Assembly: GCF_003609835.1 (NCBI RefSeq) | Contig: NZ_AP017898.1 | Span: forward strand, 186,001-250,000 | Length of the DNA: 64,000 bases | Source of the DNA: Sphingopyxis sp. FD7 | GTDB taxonomy: Bacteria > Pseudomonadota > Alphaproteobacteria > Sphingomonadales > Sphingomonadaceae | Direction of reading: 5' to 3' | Shown here: positions 19,722 through 29,684 of the stretch, piece after piece | Layout of the letters: every line of letters begins with the position of its first letter | How positions within the stretch are numbered: the stretch's first letter is position 1 | The notes under the pieces: model-generated | Databases searched by the model: none | The model's input: only the letters and a program-made list of their open reading frames with translations | What the model was told of the DNA's origin: nothing | Made by a program: the position numbers and the translations under genes

Positions 19722-20273
19722 TCAACCTATCTGGGTGCTGGCGGCGGCGGGGACAAGGGTTTCGGCGTCGGGATTGCGCTGGTCGATCTGGAAATTGAGG
19801 ATCGCGGCAAAGCTGAGCCAGGCCATATAGGGGACGAGCAGCCATGCCGCGGCCTTGCGGATCGGCGCAAAGGCAAAGGCAGTCGCGATGGTGACCATCA
19901 GGATGAAGATGATGAGGTAGAGCGCCTTCGTTACTTCATGCTGGCCGAAGAAGAGCGGCGACCAGGCGAAATTGGCGATCAGCTGGACGAAGAAGAGCAG
20001 CAGCGCGAAGCCGCGCCCTTTTGCGCCGCGCGCGTGCAGGATCATCGCGAGCGAAAGGCCGAGCAGGATGTAGAGGATCGGCCAGACGGCCGCGAACACC
20101 CAGCCCGGCGGCGTGATCGCCGGCAGGTCGAGCGCCGCGAACCAGCGATTGTCATAGCCGCTGTTCGCAAGGATGCCCATCAGGCTGCCGATCAGTACGA
20201 TGGCGGGCACGGTGACCAGCGCCCAGCGGAGGTAGGACATGCGAAGCTGGCCCGGCGTTGCGATTTCGGTCAT
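19722..20273 (-). CDS. tspO: TspO/MBR family membrane protein
   Basis: A 183-residue inner-membrane protein with five hydrophobic helices. Family motifs are PAITPPGWVFAAVWPILYILLG and NFAWSPLFFGQ. TspO proteins bind tetrapyrroles and cholesterol-like ligands and in Alphaproteobacteria affect pigment gene expression. I start at the ATG at 20273, which has GGGGGA 10 bases upstream; a GTG at 20291 would add six residues. It precedes ubiK on the same strand. Confidence 0.9.
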   Translation of the reverse strand: MTEIATPGQLRMSYLRWALVTVPAIVLIGSLMGILANSGYDNRWFAALDLPAITPPGWVFAAVWPILYILLGLSLAMILHARGAKGRGFALLLFFVQLIANFAWSPLFFGQHEVTKALYLIIFILMVTIATAFAFAPIRKAAAWLLVPYMAWLSFAAILNFQIDQRNPDAETLVPAAASTQIG

Positions 20274-20334
20274 GTCGGCATTATCCCCCACCCGCGAATC
20301 CGTTGCATTTGTGTCGCGATCGTGTGGCGCATCG

Positions 20335-21075
20335 TCAAGTCGTTCGCCTGGTCGCAGCGATCAGAAACTCGACATTGCCTTCGGGTCCGGTGATCGGGCT
20401 TTCGACAAGGTCGGCGACGTCCCAGCCTTCACCAGTCAACCAGTCCTGCACTTCGGCGCAGACGCGCGCATGGACGGCCGCGTCGCGCACGACGCCCTTC
20501 TTGCCGACCTCGTGGCGCGCGGCCTCGAACTGCGGCTTGATCAGCGCGACGAGACGCGCGCCGGGCGGCGCGAAAGACATCGGCACCGGCAGCACCTTCG
20601 CCAGCGCGATGAAGCTCGCGTCGCAGACGATCAGGTCGACGGGTTCGGGGATATGGTCGGCGGTCAGGATGCGCGCGCTCGTCTGCTCGTGGACGATCAC
20701 GCGATCATCCTGTCGCAGTTTCCATGCGAGCTGGTTGGTCCCCGAATCCACGGCGTAAACCCGCGCAGCGCCGCGGCTCAGCAGCACGTCGGTGAAGCCG
20801 CCGGTCGATGAGCCGACGTCGATCGCGACCATGCCGCCCACGTCCCAACCCAGATGGGTGAGCGCATGGTCGAGCTTGATCCCGCCGCGCGACACCCACG
20901 GATGGTCGCGGCCCTTGACGCTCACCTCGGCGTCGGCGGCGATCTGCTGTCCAGCCTTGTCGATCTTTCGGTCGCCGATGAACGCCCGTCCCGCGAGGAT
21001 CAGCGCCTGCGCGCGCGTCCGGCTTTCGGCAAGCCCGCGGTCGACGAGCAACTGATCGGCGCGCTGCTTGGCCAT
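20335..21075 (-). CDS. tlyA: TlyA-family rRNA 2'-O-methyltransferase / hemolysin A homologue
   Basis: A 246-residue protein with an N-terminal S4 RNA-binding domain (RADQLLVDRGLAESRTRAQALILAGRAFI) and an FtsJ-like methyltransferase domain (VAIDVGSSTGGFTDVLLSRGA; VDLIVCDASFIAL; LIKPQFEA). TlyA methylates cytidines of 16S and 23S rRNA and sets capreomycin sensitivity in mycobacteria. The lysine of the K-D-K-E catalytic set is visible in the SRGGIKLDHAL region. Start ATG 21075 follows GGGGGAAATGTG. In many Alphaproteobacteria tlyA follows dxs; that gene is not in this window. Confidence 0.9.
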   Translation of the reverse strand: MAKQRADQLLVDRGLAESRTRAQALILAGRAFIGDRKIDKAGQQIAADAEVSVKGRDHPWVSRGGIKLDHALTHLGWDVGGMVAIDVGSSTGGFTDVLLSRGAARVYAVDSGTNQLAWKLRQDDRVIVHEQTSARILTADHIPEPVDLIVCDASFIALAKVLPVPMSFAPPGARLVALIKPQFEAARHEVGKKGVVRDAAVHARVCAEVQDWLTGEGWDVADLVESPITGPEGNVEFLIAATRRTT

Positions 21076-21086
21076 CACATTTCCCC

Positions 21087-21181
21087 CGTCATTGCGAGGA
21101 GCCGAAGGCGACGCGGCAATCTCCAGCTATCGTTGGCCCAAGCCGATAGCTGGAGATCGCTTCGCTCCGCTCGCAATGACG
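21087..21181. repeat. Inverted repeat, CGTCATTGCGAG type (copy 2)
   Basis: Same ends as the copy at 4829-4933 (CGTCATTGCGAG / CTCGCAATGACG), with internal GCAATCTCCAGCTATCG / CGATAGCTGGAGATCGC. It fills the gap between dsbD and tlyA. Confidence 0.8.
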
Positions 21182-21190
21182 AACCTGATA

Positions 21191-23257
21191 TCATTTCTTT
21201 TCGGCTATTTCGGTGAGCATCCCCGGCGTCAATATCTGCGGCAATATCTCGGGTTTGTCAGAGCCGGGCGCATACCAGAGGTAAAGCGGCACGCTGTTGC
21301 GGCCATGTTCGGCGAGCGTGCGCGTGATGACAGGATCGCCGTTCGTCCAGTCGCCGACCAGCGTGACGACGCCCGCCCTGACAAATGCCTTCTGCACCGC
21401 CTCGCGATTGATCGCGCCCGCCTCGTTCGCCTTGCACGACAGGCACCAGTCGGCGGTGAAATAGACGAAGACGGGCTTGCCCGTGGCGCGCGCCCTCGCG
21501 AGCACTTCGGGAGAGAAAGTCGAGCCGGCGCCCTCGGCGGTCCGTTCGGCCTTCGCGACTTCGGCGACGGTCGCGCCGAGGCTGACGGTGAAGAGAAGGC
21601 CGGAGGCGACCAGCAGCCATGATCGCCGGTCGCCGCGCTGGACCGCACCATAGTGGATGAGCAGCACGAGCGCCATGGCGACGGCCACGGCGGGCCACAC
21701 AAGCTGCTCGCCGCCGCCGAGCTGGCGCCATAAAAGCCAGATCAGCGCGAATGCAGTCAGTCCCATCGGCAGCGCCATCCAGCGCCGAAACCTGCTCATC
21801 CACGGCCCCGGCTTCGGCAACCGATTTCGGAGCGCGGGGGCAAAGCCGATCGCAAGGAAAGGCAGGGCCAGCCCCAGCCCCAGGCCCCCAAAGATCGGCA
21901 GCGCCGCCCAGGCGGGCAGCGCCAGCGTCGCGCCGAGCGCCGCGCCGAGCAGCGGCCCGCTGCACGGCGTCGCGACGAAGGCGGCGAGCGCGCCGGTCCA
22001 GAAGCCGCCCGCCGCGCCGCCCCGATCCGCGAGCGCCTGTCCGCCGCCGATCGAGGGCAATTCATAAAATCCCAGCAGGTTGAGCGTGATCGCGAGCGCA
22101 AGGATCAGCAGCGCGAGCACGCTGACCGGATGCTGGAGCTGGAACGCCCAGCCGACCTGCTCGCCCGCCGCGCGCAATGCGAGCAAAGCGCCGCCGAGCA
22201 GCAGGGCGGTGACGACGGCACCCGCGGTATAGGCCAGCGCCTCGATCCTGGCCGTTTGCGCGGCGCCGCCCGACCGCGCGAGGCTCAGCGCCTTCAGGCT
22301 CAGGATCGGAAAGACGCAGGGCATGAGATTGAGAATCAGCCCGCCCAGAATCGCGCCGCCGAGCGCGGTCCAGAACAGGCGCATGTCGATACCCACGCTG
22401 CGGGTCGCGATCACATCCCCGGCGGGGGGCACGGCGCCCGGCGCAAGCGTCAGCGACAGGCCGCGCCCGTCGCCGGTCCTCAGCAGCGCCGCCACCGGCC
22501 CCTCGCGCGTCCCCTTGGCGCGCGCCTCGACGATGATGCGGTCGCCATTGCGGCTGATGCGCTGCGGCGCGGCATAGTCGATCACATCCTGCGTCTCGAC
22601 GAACAGGTGCGGCTTTTCGATCGCCACGCTGGCGGGTAGGGGGATCGCGAAACGGACATGGTCGCCGCGCCGTTCCCATCTGCCCTGCCGGTCGAGCGGC
22701 TGGGGCAGGAGCGCCCGCCAGGCGTCGAAGCGCGCGCGCGTTTCGGCGGAAATCCTTCCGTCGCCCGCTTTCAAACCGACCGAGATCACCGCCTTTTCGG
22801 GGACGCACACCTTGTCGGTGCAGGCGAGCCAGTTGGCGACCCCCGACAGGGTGAGATCGGTTCCCGGCGCGACCGAGCGGTCGACGCTGAGTTCGGCGAG
22901 CAAGGCATAGGGATGTTCATAGACATGGTTCATCATGCCAAAGAGGATCAGCGCGTCGGGGACGGGATAACGAAAGGGCGCGATGGTCACACCGTCGGGC
23001 AGGTTCCAGTCAACCGTCAGCCCGAAGCCCGCGTCGCCGCCATTGACCCAATAGCCGTGCCACGGCTTTTCGGGTGTCATCGTCAGCGCGAGCGTCGTCA
23101 TGCCGCCGGGCGCGGGCGCTGCCGATTCGGCGACCAGCCGCGGCGTGATGTTCGTCGCCTGCGCGTACGCGGGACCGGTGGCCAGCCACAGCGCGGCAAG
23201 CAAGGCGGCGAGCGCCCATCCGATGCGTGTCACAAAAGCCTCACTCGCCAATTTCAT
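21191..23257 (-). CDS. dsbD: Thiol:disulfide interchange protein DsbD
   Basis: A 688-residue membrane protein that passes electrons from cytosolic thioredoxin to the periplasm. A signal peptide (to about residue 32) is followed by the periplasmic N domain with Cys146 and Cys151 (LACTDKVC). The eight-helix CcdA-like core has Cys314 in NLMPCVFPIL and TPCSGPLLG. The C-terminal thioredoxin domain has the active site WCLSCK (Cys605, Cys608). I place the start at the ATG at 23257, which begins a convincing signal peptide; upstream in-frame sequence overlaps phoK. Divergent from phoK with 100 bp between. Confidence 0.95.
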   Translation of the reverse strand: MKLASEAFVTRIGWALAALLAALWLATGPAYAQATNITPRLVAESAAPAPGGMTTLALTMTPEKPWHGYWVNGGDAGFGLTVDWNLPDGVTIAPFRYPVPDALILFGMMNHVYEHPYALLAELSVDRSVAPGTDLTLSGVANWLACTDKVCVPEKAVISVGLKAGDGRISAETRARFDAWRALLPQPLDRQGRWERRGDHVRFAIPLPASVAIEKPHLFVETQDVIDYAAPQRISRNGDRIIVEARAKGTREGPVAALLRTGDGRGLSLTLAPGAVPPAGDVIATRSVGIDMRLFWTALGGAILGGLILNLMPCVFPILSLKALSLARSGGAAQTARIEALAYTAGAVVTALLLGGALLALRAAGEQVGWAFQLQHPVSVLALLILALAITLNLLGFYELPSIGGGQALADRGGAAGGFWTGALAAFVATPCSGPLLGAALGATLALPAWAALPIFGGLGLGLALPFLAIGFAPALRNRLPKPGPWMSRFRRWMALPMGLTAFALIWLLWRQLGGGEQLVWPAVAVAMALVLLIHYGAVQRGDRRSWLLVASGLLFTVSLGATVAEVAKAERTAEGAGSTFSPEVLARARATGKPVFVYFTADWCLSCKANEAGAINREAVQKAFVRAGVVTLVGDWTNGDPVITRTLAEHGRNSVPLYLWYAPGSDKPEILPQILTPGMLTEIAEKK

Positions 23258-23357
23258 GCTCCGTCCGCGGCCGTTCGCTTTCCGAAGGCTTGCCATATAG
23301 GCGGCTTTCGTCGAGAGGACAGCCCGCGCTGACACCCACCCGACGGAGATACCGCCC

Positions 23358-25028
23358 GTGAAGCTCAAATATCCGATCGCCGCCCTGATGGGCGCGCTGT
23401 GCCTCGCCGGCGCCGGACCCGCGGCCGCGCAGGAGGCTCCGTCGGCCGCAGCCACCGCGACCGCCGCGACCTCGGCGCCCAAGCTGCTCGTCGTGATCGC
23501 GGTCGACCAGTTTTCGGCCGACCTCTTCGCCGAATATCGCGGCCGCTTCCAGGGCGGCCTGGCGCGGCTCGCGTCGGGCGTCGTCTTTCCTTCGGCCTAT
23601 CAGGCGCATGGCGCGACGGAGACCTGCCCCGGCCATTCGACGATCCTGACCGGCAGCCACCCCGCGCGTACCGGCGTGGTCGCGAACAATTATTTCGACC
23701 TGTCGGTCGCGCGCGCCGACAAGCGCATCTATTGCGCCGAGGATGAGACGGTGCCGGGCACGAGCTCGGGCGGCGGCCAATATGCGCCGTCGGTGAAGCA
23801 TCTGCTCGTCCCGACGCTGGGCGACCTGATGAAGGCGCGCGACCCGCAGGCGCAGGTCGTGTCGGTCGCCGGCAAGGACCGGGCCGCGATCATGATGGGC
23901 GGGCACCGCGCCGACGAGACGCTGTGGCTCGCGCCCACCGGCCTCACCAGCTATCGCGGGACCGCGCTGTCGCCGACCGCCCAGCGTGCGGGCACGGCGA
24001 TCGCCGCGGCGATCAACCAGCCGCGCGGGCCGCTCACGCTGCCCGCCGAATGCGCGGCGCAGGACATCGCCATTCCGCTCGCCAATGGCGCCTCGGTCGG
24101 CACGGGGCGCATGGCGCGCGACGCCGGCGACTTCCGCCGCTTCATGGCGTCGCCCGAAGCCGACGGCGCGGTGCTCGCGGCCGCCGCGGCACTGCGCCAG
24201 GCGCGCCGGATGGGCGAGGGGAGCGGCACCGATCTGCTGATTGTCGGCCTGTCGGCGACTGATTATGTTGGTCACGGGACGGGCACCGAGGGCAGCGAGA
24301 TGTGCCTGCAACTCGCGGGGCTCGACCGCGAGCTGGGCGACTTCTTCGCGCGCCTCGACGCGGCGGGAATCGACTATGCCGTCGCGCTGACCGCCGATCA
24401 TGGCGGCCACGACCTGCCCGAACGCAACCGCCAGAATGCCTGGCCCGACGCGCAGCGCGTCGACAAGGCGCTCGACCCCGAAGCGCTCGGCCAGGAGGTC
24501 GCCCGAAAGCTCGGCCTGTCGCAGCCTTTGCTTTATGGCGAGGGCGGGGATTATTATCTGTCGAAGGCGCTGACCCAGGCGCAGCGCAAGGCGGCGCTAG
24601 CCGAAATCCTGCCGCGCCTGCGCGCGCATCCGCAGGTCGAGCTGGTCGCGACGCGCGAGGAACTCGCGGCGCATCCCATCGCGAGGCGCGCCCCGGATAT
24701 GTGGAGCGTGATGGATCGGCTGCGCGCCTCATTTCACCCCGATCGTTCGGGCGACTTCATCATCGCGCTGAAGGCCCGCGTCACCCCGATTGCCGAACCG
24801 GGTATCGGCTATGTCGCGACGCACGGGTCGGTGTGGGATTACGACCGCCGCGTGCCGATGATCTTCTGGCGCAAGGGGCTTGCCGGTTTTGAACAGCCCA
24901 ATGCCGTGATGACCGTCGACATTCTGCCGACGCTCGCGGCGCTGATCGGCCTGCCGGTCGATATGGGCACCATCGATGGCCGCTGCCTCGACCTGATTTC
25001 GGGTCCGGGCAGCAGTTGCCAAAAGTGA
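23358..25028 (+). CDS. phoK: Alkaline phosphatase of the PhoK (SPAP) type
   Basis: A 556-residue secreted phosphomonoesterase of the nucleotide pyrophosphatase/phosphodiesterase superfamily. The signal peptide ends at AAAQ (about residue 25). Metal and catalytic residues are Asp50 (VIAVDQF), the nucleophile Thr89 in GATETCPGH, Asn110 (VVANNYF), Lys173/Arg175 (GKDR), SATDYVGH and TADHGGHD. Thr89 and Asn110 coincide with the numbers recalled for Sphingomonas PhoK. It starts with GTG after GGAGAT. It supplies phosphate by hydrolysing extracellular monoesters; no PHO box was recognised. proC follows after 15 bp, suggesting co-transcription. Confidence 0.9.
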   Translation: MKLKYPIAALMGALCLAGAGPAAAQEAPSAAATATAATSAPKLLVVIAVDQFSADLFAEYRGRFQGGLARLASGVVFPSAYQAHGATETCPGHSTILTGSHPARTGVVANNYFDLSVARADKRIYCAEDETVPGTSSGGGQYAPSVKHLLVPTLGDLMKARDPQAQVVSVAGKDRAAIMMGGHRADETLWLAPTGLTSYRGTALSPTAQRAGTAIAAAINQPRGPLTLPAECAAQDIAIPLANGASVGTGRMARDAGDFRRFMASPEADGAVLAAAAALRQARRMGEGSGTDLLIVGLSATDYVGHGTGTEGSEMCLQLAGLDRELGDFFARLDAAGIDYAVALTADHGGHDLPERNRQNAWPDAQRVDKALDPEALGQEVARKLGLSQPLLYGEGGDYYLSKALTQAQRKAALAEILPRLRAHPQVELVATREELAAHPIARRAPDMWSVMDRLRASFHPDRSGDFIIALKARVTPIAEPGIGYVATHGSVWDYDRRVPMIFWRKGLAGFEQPNAVMTVDILPTLAALIGLPVDMGTIDGRCLDLISGPGSSCQK

Positions 25029-25043
25029 AGAGAATAAGGGACG

Positions 25044-25874
25044 ATGACGCGTAATTTGAAGGGTTTTGACGGCCGGATGCTGCTGGTCGGGTGTGGGAAC
25101 ATGGCGGGCGCAATGCTCGATCGCTGGCTGAAGGCGGGGCTCGACGCCGCGGGGGTGGCGATTGTCGATCCCGTTGCTGCGCCGCGTGAAGGAGTCCCCC
25201 GATTCGCCTCGCTCGCCGAATGGCGCGCCGCGGGCGGTACAGCCGACTGGATCATGCTCGGCATGAAGCCGCAGCAGCTTGGCGAAGTGGCGGGCGACCT
25301 TGCCGATGTCGTCACCGGCGGCACGCACCTGCTCTCGATCCTCGCCGGCGTTTCGCTCGCCGACCTTGCCGCGCGCTTTCCGGCCGCGAAGGCACAGGTG
25401 CGTATCCTTCCCAACCTCGCCGCGCGCATCGGCGCGGGCGTGTCGGCGGTGGCGAGCAGCGGCGATGCCGACATGGCGGCTGTCACCGCACTGCTCGACC
25501 CGCTCGGCACCGTCGTCGCGCTGGCCGACGATTCGACGATGGACCTCGTTACCGCCTTTACCGGCAGCGGTCCGGCATTCGTCTTTCGCCTGATCGAATC
25601 CTATGCGGCAGCGGGCGAGCGGCTGGGACTGCCCGCCGAGGATGCGCTGAAACTTGCGACCGCGACCTTCGGCGGCGCCACCGCGCTGCTCGCCGACAGC
25701 GGCGAAAGGCCCGGCGCGCTCATCGCCCAGGTCGCCAGCAAGGGCGGCACGACGCAGGCGGGACTCGACGTGCTCGACAGCGACGGCCAGCTCGCCGCGC
25801 TGCTCACCAATGTGCTGCGCGCGGCGCGCGATCGCGGGCGCGAGCTTGCCGACCTTGCGCGCGGCGAGGGCTGA
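25044..25874 (+). CDS. proC: Pyrroline-5-carboxylate reductase
   Basis: A 276-residue NAD(P)H enzyme for the last step of proline synthesis. The Rossmann motif is LLVGCGNMAGAML, KPQQ sits at the end of the nucleotide domain, and the C-terminal signature TAFTGSGPAFVFRLIE ... GGTTQAGLDVL is the dimer and substrate-binding region. Normal length. It follows phoK by 15 bp. The stop is directly followed by an inverted repeat that separates it from the convergent MarR gene. Confidence 0.95.
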   Translation: MTRNLKGFDGRMLLVGCGNMAGAMLDRWLKAGLDAAGVAIVDPVAAPREGVPRFASLAEWRAAGGTADWIMLGMKPQQLGEVAGDLADVVTGGTHLLSILAGVSLADLAARFPAAKAQVRILPNLAARIGAGVSAVASSGDADMAAVTALLDPLGTVVALADDSTMDLVTAFTGSGPAFVFRLIESYAAAGERLGLPAEDALKLATATFGGATALLADSGERPGALIAQVASKGGTTQAGLDVLDSDGQLAALLTNVLRAARDRGRELADLARGEG

Positions 25875-25909
25875 TAGCGTCGCCCCCGCCTTCGCCGGGG
25901 CGACGCTAT
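25874..25909. repeat. Hairpin in a convergent gap (possible bidirectional terminator)
   Basis: ATAGCGTCGCCCC and GGGGCGACGCTAT are perfect 13-bp arms around 10 bases, filling the gap between proC and the MarR gene. Confidence 0.7.
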
Positions 25910-25913
25910 TCGC

Positions 25914-26426
25914 TCAGCCCGCATCCTTTCCCAGCATCGCGATACGCCGGCGGTCGGCCGCGGGGACCAGCGCCTCGCTGACCTGCCAGAACCCCGTCAC
26001 CGCCTGTTGCCCCGCGTGCGTATAGGCGCGGCTCATCGCATCGCGCATCGCGCCGAACAGCTCGCGTTCGACGGCGCGCCCCGCGTCGGTCAGGCGCAGT
26101 TCCTTGGCCCGCCGGTCGCGATTGCCAGGCCGCGTCGCCACCAGGCTGCGCGCCTCCAGTTCCTTCACCACGCGCCCCAGCGACTGCTTGGTGATGCCGA
26201 GCAGCGCCAGCAGATCCGAAATCGTCAGGCCCGGCTGGCGCGCGATGAAGTAAAGCGCGCGATAATGCGCGCGTCCCAGCTCCTTTTCGGCGAGCCGCGC
26301 GTCGATGGAGCGCCATAGCGAGGCATGGGCAAAGAACAGAAACTCGATGCCGCGACGCACCTCTTCCTCGCGCAAGAAAAGGGCAGAGGCGGCGGGCACT
26401 TGTGAAAGAAAATTGTCATCCGGCAT
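25914..26426 (-). CDS. MarR-family transcriptional regulator
   Basis: A 170-residue winged-helix regulator. The DNA-binding core is LTISDLLALLGITKQSLGRVVKELEARSLV, followed by the wing RPGNRDRRAKELRLTDAG. The N-terminal helix EEEVRRGIEFLFFAHASLWRSID and C-terminal helices form the dimer. I chose the ATG at 26426 because it gives family length. It is divergent from ilvE with 76 bp between, so ilvE or its own gene may be the target. The ligand is unknown. Confidence 0.9.
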   Translation of the reverse strand: MPDDNFLSQVPAASALFLREEEVRRGIEFLFFAHASLWRSIDARLAEKELGRAHYRALYFIARQPGLTISDLLALLGITKQSLGRVVKELEARSLVATRPGNRDRRAKELRLTDAGRAVERELFGAMRDAMSRAYTHAGQQAVTGFWQVSEALVPAADRRRIAMLGKDAG

Positions 26427-26502
26427 GGTCGCTACCGTTGCGCGCCGCGCCTGTCTTTGGCAAGAGGCGCGCTCCATAAACCGCCAGCAACAGGTGTTCT
26501 TG

Positions 26503-27588
26503 ATGTCCGCTCCCGCCTTCGCCCGTCTGCCCCACCCCAATCCCGTGGCCGACGACGTGCGCGCGGCGGCGATCGCCGATCCGGCGTTCGGGCGGGTTTT
26601 CACCGATCATATGGTGTCGATCCGCTATACCGAGGGGCAGGGCTGGCACGAGGCGCAAGTGATGCCGCGCGGGCCGCTGACGCTCGATCCGGCGACCGCC
26701 GTGCTGCATTATGCCCAGGAAATCTTTGAAGGGCTGAAGGCCTACCGGCTCGACGACGGGTCGATGGCGCTGTTCCGCGTCGAAGCCAATGCCGCGCGCT
26801 TCAACGCCAGCGCGCGCCGCATGGCGATGGCCGAGCTGCCCGAAGAGCTGTTCATCGCGGCGGTCAAGGAAGCCGTCGCCGCCGACGCCCGCTGGTTTCC
26901 CCCCGTCGATGGCGGCGCGCTCTATCTGCGCCCCTTCATGTTCGCCAGCGAGGTGTTCCTGGGGGTCAAGCCCGCCTCCGAATATCGCTTCCTCGTCATC
27001 ACATCGCCGGTGGGCAATTACTTCAAGTCGGGCGCGCCGGCGATCTCGCTCTGGGTGTCGGAGGATTATACCCGCGCGGCGCCGGGCGGCACGGGTGCGG
27101 CGAAATGCGGCGGCAACTATGCCGCGAGCCTGATCGCGCAGCGCGAGGCGATCGCCAAGGGCCACGACCAGGTCGTCTTCCTCGACGCCGCCGAGCATCG
27201 CTGGATCGAGGAACTGGGCGGCATGAACATGTTCTTCGCCTTCAATGACGGCAGCCTCGTGACGCCGCCGCTGACCGGCACGATCCTGCCCGGCATCACC
27301 CGCGACGCGATCATCACGCTGGCGAAGGACGCGGGGTTGACGGTGCGCGAGGAGCCCTATGCGATCGACCAGTGGCAGGCCGATGCGGAAAGCGGTCGCC
27401 TGACCGAAAGCTTCGCCTGCGGCACCGCGGCGGTGGTCACCCCGGTCGGCAAGGTGACGCGCGGCGATGCGAGCTTCACCATCGGCGCTGGCGGCCCCGG
27501 ACAGGTCACCGAAATGCTCAAGGGCAGGCTCGTCGACATCCAGCGCGGCCGCGCCGCCGACCCTCATGGCTGGGTCACCCGGATCTGA
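26503..27588 (+). CDS. ilvE: Branched-chain amino acid aminotransferase
   Basis: A 361-residue class IV PLP aminotransferase of the longer (BCAT II) type. It makes leucine, isoleucine and valine from their keto acids. The PLP lysine is in GTGAAKCGGNYAAS, and other signatures are HYAQEIFEGLKAYR, EELGGMNMFF and ESFACGTAAVVTPVG. The ATG at 26503 fits the family N terminus; upstream in-frame sequence overlaps the MarR gene. The tRNA-Gln gene follows 57 bp downstream. Confidence 0.96.
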   Translation: MSAPAFARLPHPNPVADDVRAAAIADPAFGRVFTDHMVSIRYTEGQGWHEAQVMPRGPLTLDPATAVLHYAQEIFEGLKAYRLDDGSMALFRVEANAARFNASARRMAMAELPEELFIAAVKEAVAADARWFPPVDGGALYLRPFMFASEVFLGVKPASEYRFLVITSPVGNYFKSGAPAISLWVSEDYTRAAPGGTGAAKCGGNYAASLIAQREAIAKGHDQVVFLDAAEHRWIEELGGMNMFFAFNDGSLVTPPLTGTILPGITRDAIITLAKDAGLTVREEPYAIDQWQADAESGRLTESFACGTAAVVTPVGKVTRGDASFTIGAGGPGQVTEMLKGRLVDIQRGRAADPHGWVTRI

Positions 27589-27645
27589 CGCACGCCGCCT
27601 TGCCATTGATGGCGCGGACGCTATAGACGCGCTCGCACCGGCCGT

Positions 27646-27720
27646 TGGGGCGTAGCCAAGCGGTAAGGCAGCGGTTTTTGGTACCGCCATGCGCAGGTTC
27701 GAATCCTGCCGCCCCAGCCA
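27646..27720 (+). tRNA. tRNA-Gln (anticodon TTG)
   Basis: A 75-base cloverleaf. The acceptor arms TGGGGCG/CGCCCCA, D arm (GCCAAGCGGTAAGGC), anticodon arm GCGGT-TTTTGGT-ACCGC with anticodon TTG, and T arm GCAGG-TTCGAAT-CCTGC are all intact. The 3' CCA is encoded. Confidence 0.97.
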
Positions 27721-27752
27721 GCCGGTGTCGTCTCCTCCCTTCGCCTCGGCGC

Positions 27753-28718
27753 CTAAGCCTCCACCAGCGCGTGATATTCGGCTTCGGCGAGGAAGCGTTC
27801 GGCGTCGAGCGCGGCCATGCAGCCCATGCCCGCGGCGGTGACGGCCTGGCGATAGATTTTGTCGGTGACGTCGCCCGCGGCGAAGACGCCGGGGATCGCG
27901 GTCAGCGAGGTGCCGGGGGTCACCTGAAGATAGCCGTCGTCGTCGAGCGGCAGCTTGCCCTTGAACAATTCGGTCGCGGGGCTGTGGCCGATCGCGACAA
28001 AGCCGCCGTCGGTCGGCTCGTGGCTCGCCGCGCCGGTGACGGTGTCGATCAGGTCGACGCCGACGAGTCCCGACACGCCCTCGCCCGCGACGAAGCGTTC
28101 GACCTGCTTGTTCCATAATATCTTGATCTTCGGATTGGCGAAGAGGCGGTCCTGCAGGATCTTTTCGGCGCGCAGCGAATCGCGGCGATGGATCAGCGTC
28201 ACATCGTCGCTGTGGTTGGTGAGGTAGAGCGCCTCCTCGACCGCGGTGTTGCCGCCGCCGATGACGACGACCTTCTTGCCGCGATAGAAAAAGCCGTCGC
28301 AAGTGGCACAGGCCGACACGCCCTTGCCGCCGAGTTCCTGTTCGCCGGGGACGCCGAGCCATTTCGCCTGCGCACCCGTCGCGATGACGAGCGTTTCGGC
28401 GAGATAGACGTCGCCGCCGTCGCCGGTCAGGCGGAACGGGCGCTGCGACAGGTCGACATCGACGATCGTGTCCCAGATCATCGTCGTGCCGACGTGGGTC
28501 GCCTGTGCGGTCATCTGTTCCATCAGCCACGGGCCCTGGATCACCTCGGCGAAACCGGGATAATTTTCGACGTCGGTGGTGATCGTCAGCTGCCCGCCGG
28601 GTTGCAGCCCCTGCACGACGATCGGCATCATCCCCGCGCGCGCGGCATAGATGGCGGCCGACAGACCGGCGGGGCCGGAGCCGAGGATGAGCATTTTCGT
28701 GTGATGGGTGCTGGGCAT
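27753..28718 (-). CDS. trxB: Thioredoxin-disulfide reductase
   Basis: A 321-residue NADPH flavoprotein that reduces thioredoxin (a trxA lies at 40088 in this window). FAD site LILGSGPAGLSAAIYAARAG, redox pair Cys137/Cys140 in SACATCDG, NADPH site VVIGGGNTAVEEA and C-terminal FAD motif GVFAAGDVTD. I start at the ATG at 28718 with AGGAT upstream; a much longer open frame continues but runs antisense through the next gene. Divergent from the methyltransferase at 28902. Confidence 0.97.
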   Translation of the reverse strand: MPSTHHTKMLILGSGPAGLSAAIYAARAGMMPIVVQGLQPGGQLTITTDVENYPGFAEVIQGPWLMEQMTAQATHVGTTMIWDTIVDVDLSQRPFRLTGDGGDVYLAETLVIATGAQAKWLGVPGEQELGGKGVSACATCDGFFYRGKKVVVIGGGNTAVEEALYLTNHSDDVTLIHRRDSLRAEKILQDRLFANPKIKILWNKQVERFVAGEGVSGLVGVDLIDTVTGAASHEPTDGGFVAIGHSPATELFKGKLPLDDDGYLQVTPGTSLTAIPGVFAAGDVTDKIYRQAVTAAGMGCMAALDAERFLAEAEYHALVEA

Positions 28719-28765
28719 GACGATCCTGTTTCTGTGCGAATGACGGCGATTGCGATACCCCATAT

Positions 28766-28817
28766 CCGTTCGCATCGAGCAAAGTCGAGATGCCCCCGAA
28801 GGGCTCGACACGAACGG
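28766..28817. repeat. Degenerate copy of the CCGTTCGCATCGAG repeat
   Basis: CCGTTCGCATCGAGCAAAGTCG pairs loosely with CTCGACACGAACGG. It is related to the perfect element at 3778-3858 and lies in the trxB/methyltransferase divergent region. Confidence 0.6.
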
Positions 28818-28901
28818 GAAGACGGGATTCGTGACAGGCACAAATGGGTGTTGCCAAGCGCGCTGGCAAGGGACAGGCTTCGAGCCGAGGGGAGAGAGAC
28901 A

Positions 28902-29528
<627 letters not shown>

Positions 29529-29552
29529 GGTGGGGCGGCGACGTCGGCGCCA

Positions 29553-29613
29553 TGGCCCCTCCGCCAGCGGCTTGCGCCGCTGCCACCTCCCCATCATAAG
29601 TCGATGGGGGATG
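29553..29613. repeat. Fragmentary palindromes
   Basis: CAGCGGC-TTGC-GCCGCTG (29565-29582) and CCTCCCCATC/GATGGGGGATG lie between the methyltransferase and the next convergent gene. They resemble the CCTCCCC repeat type. Confidence 0.45.
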
Positions 29614-29684
29614 ACGATTGAACAAAGCTTCGCTTTCGGTCGTCAGCTGGCTGCTCTCGCCTTGCGGGGCGGTTTGGTTTGCCA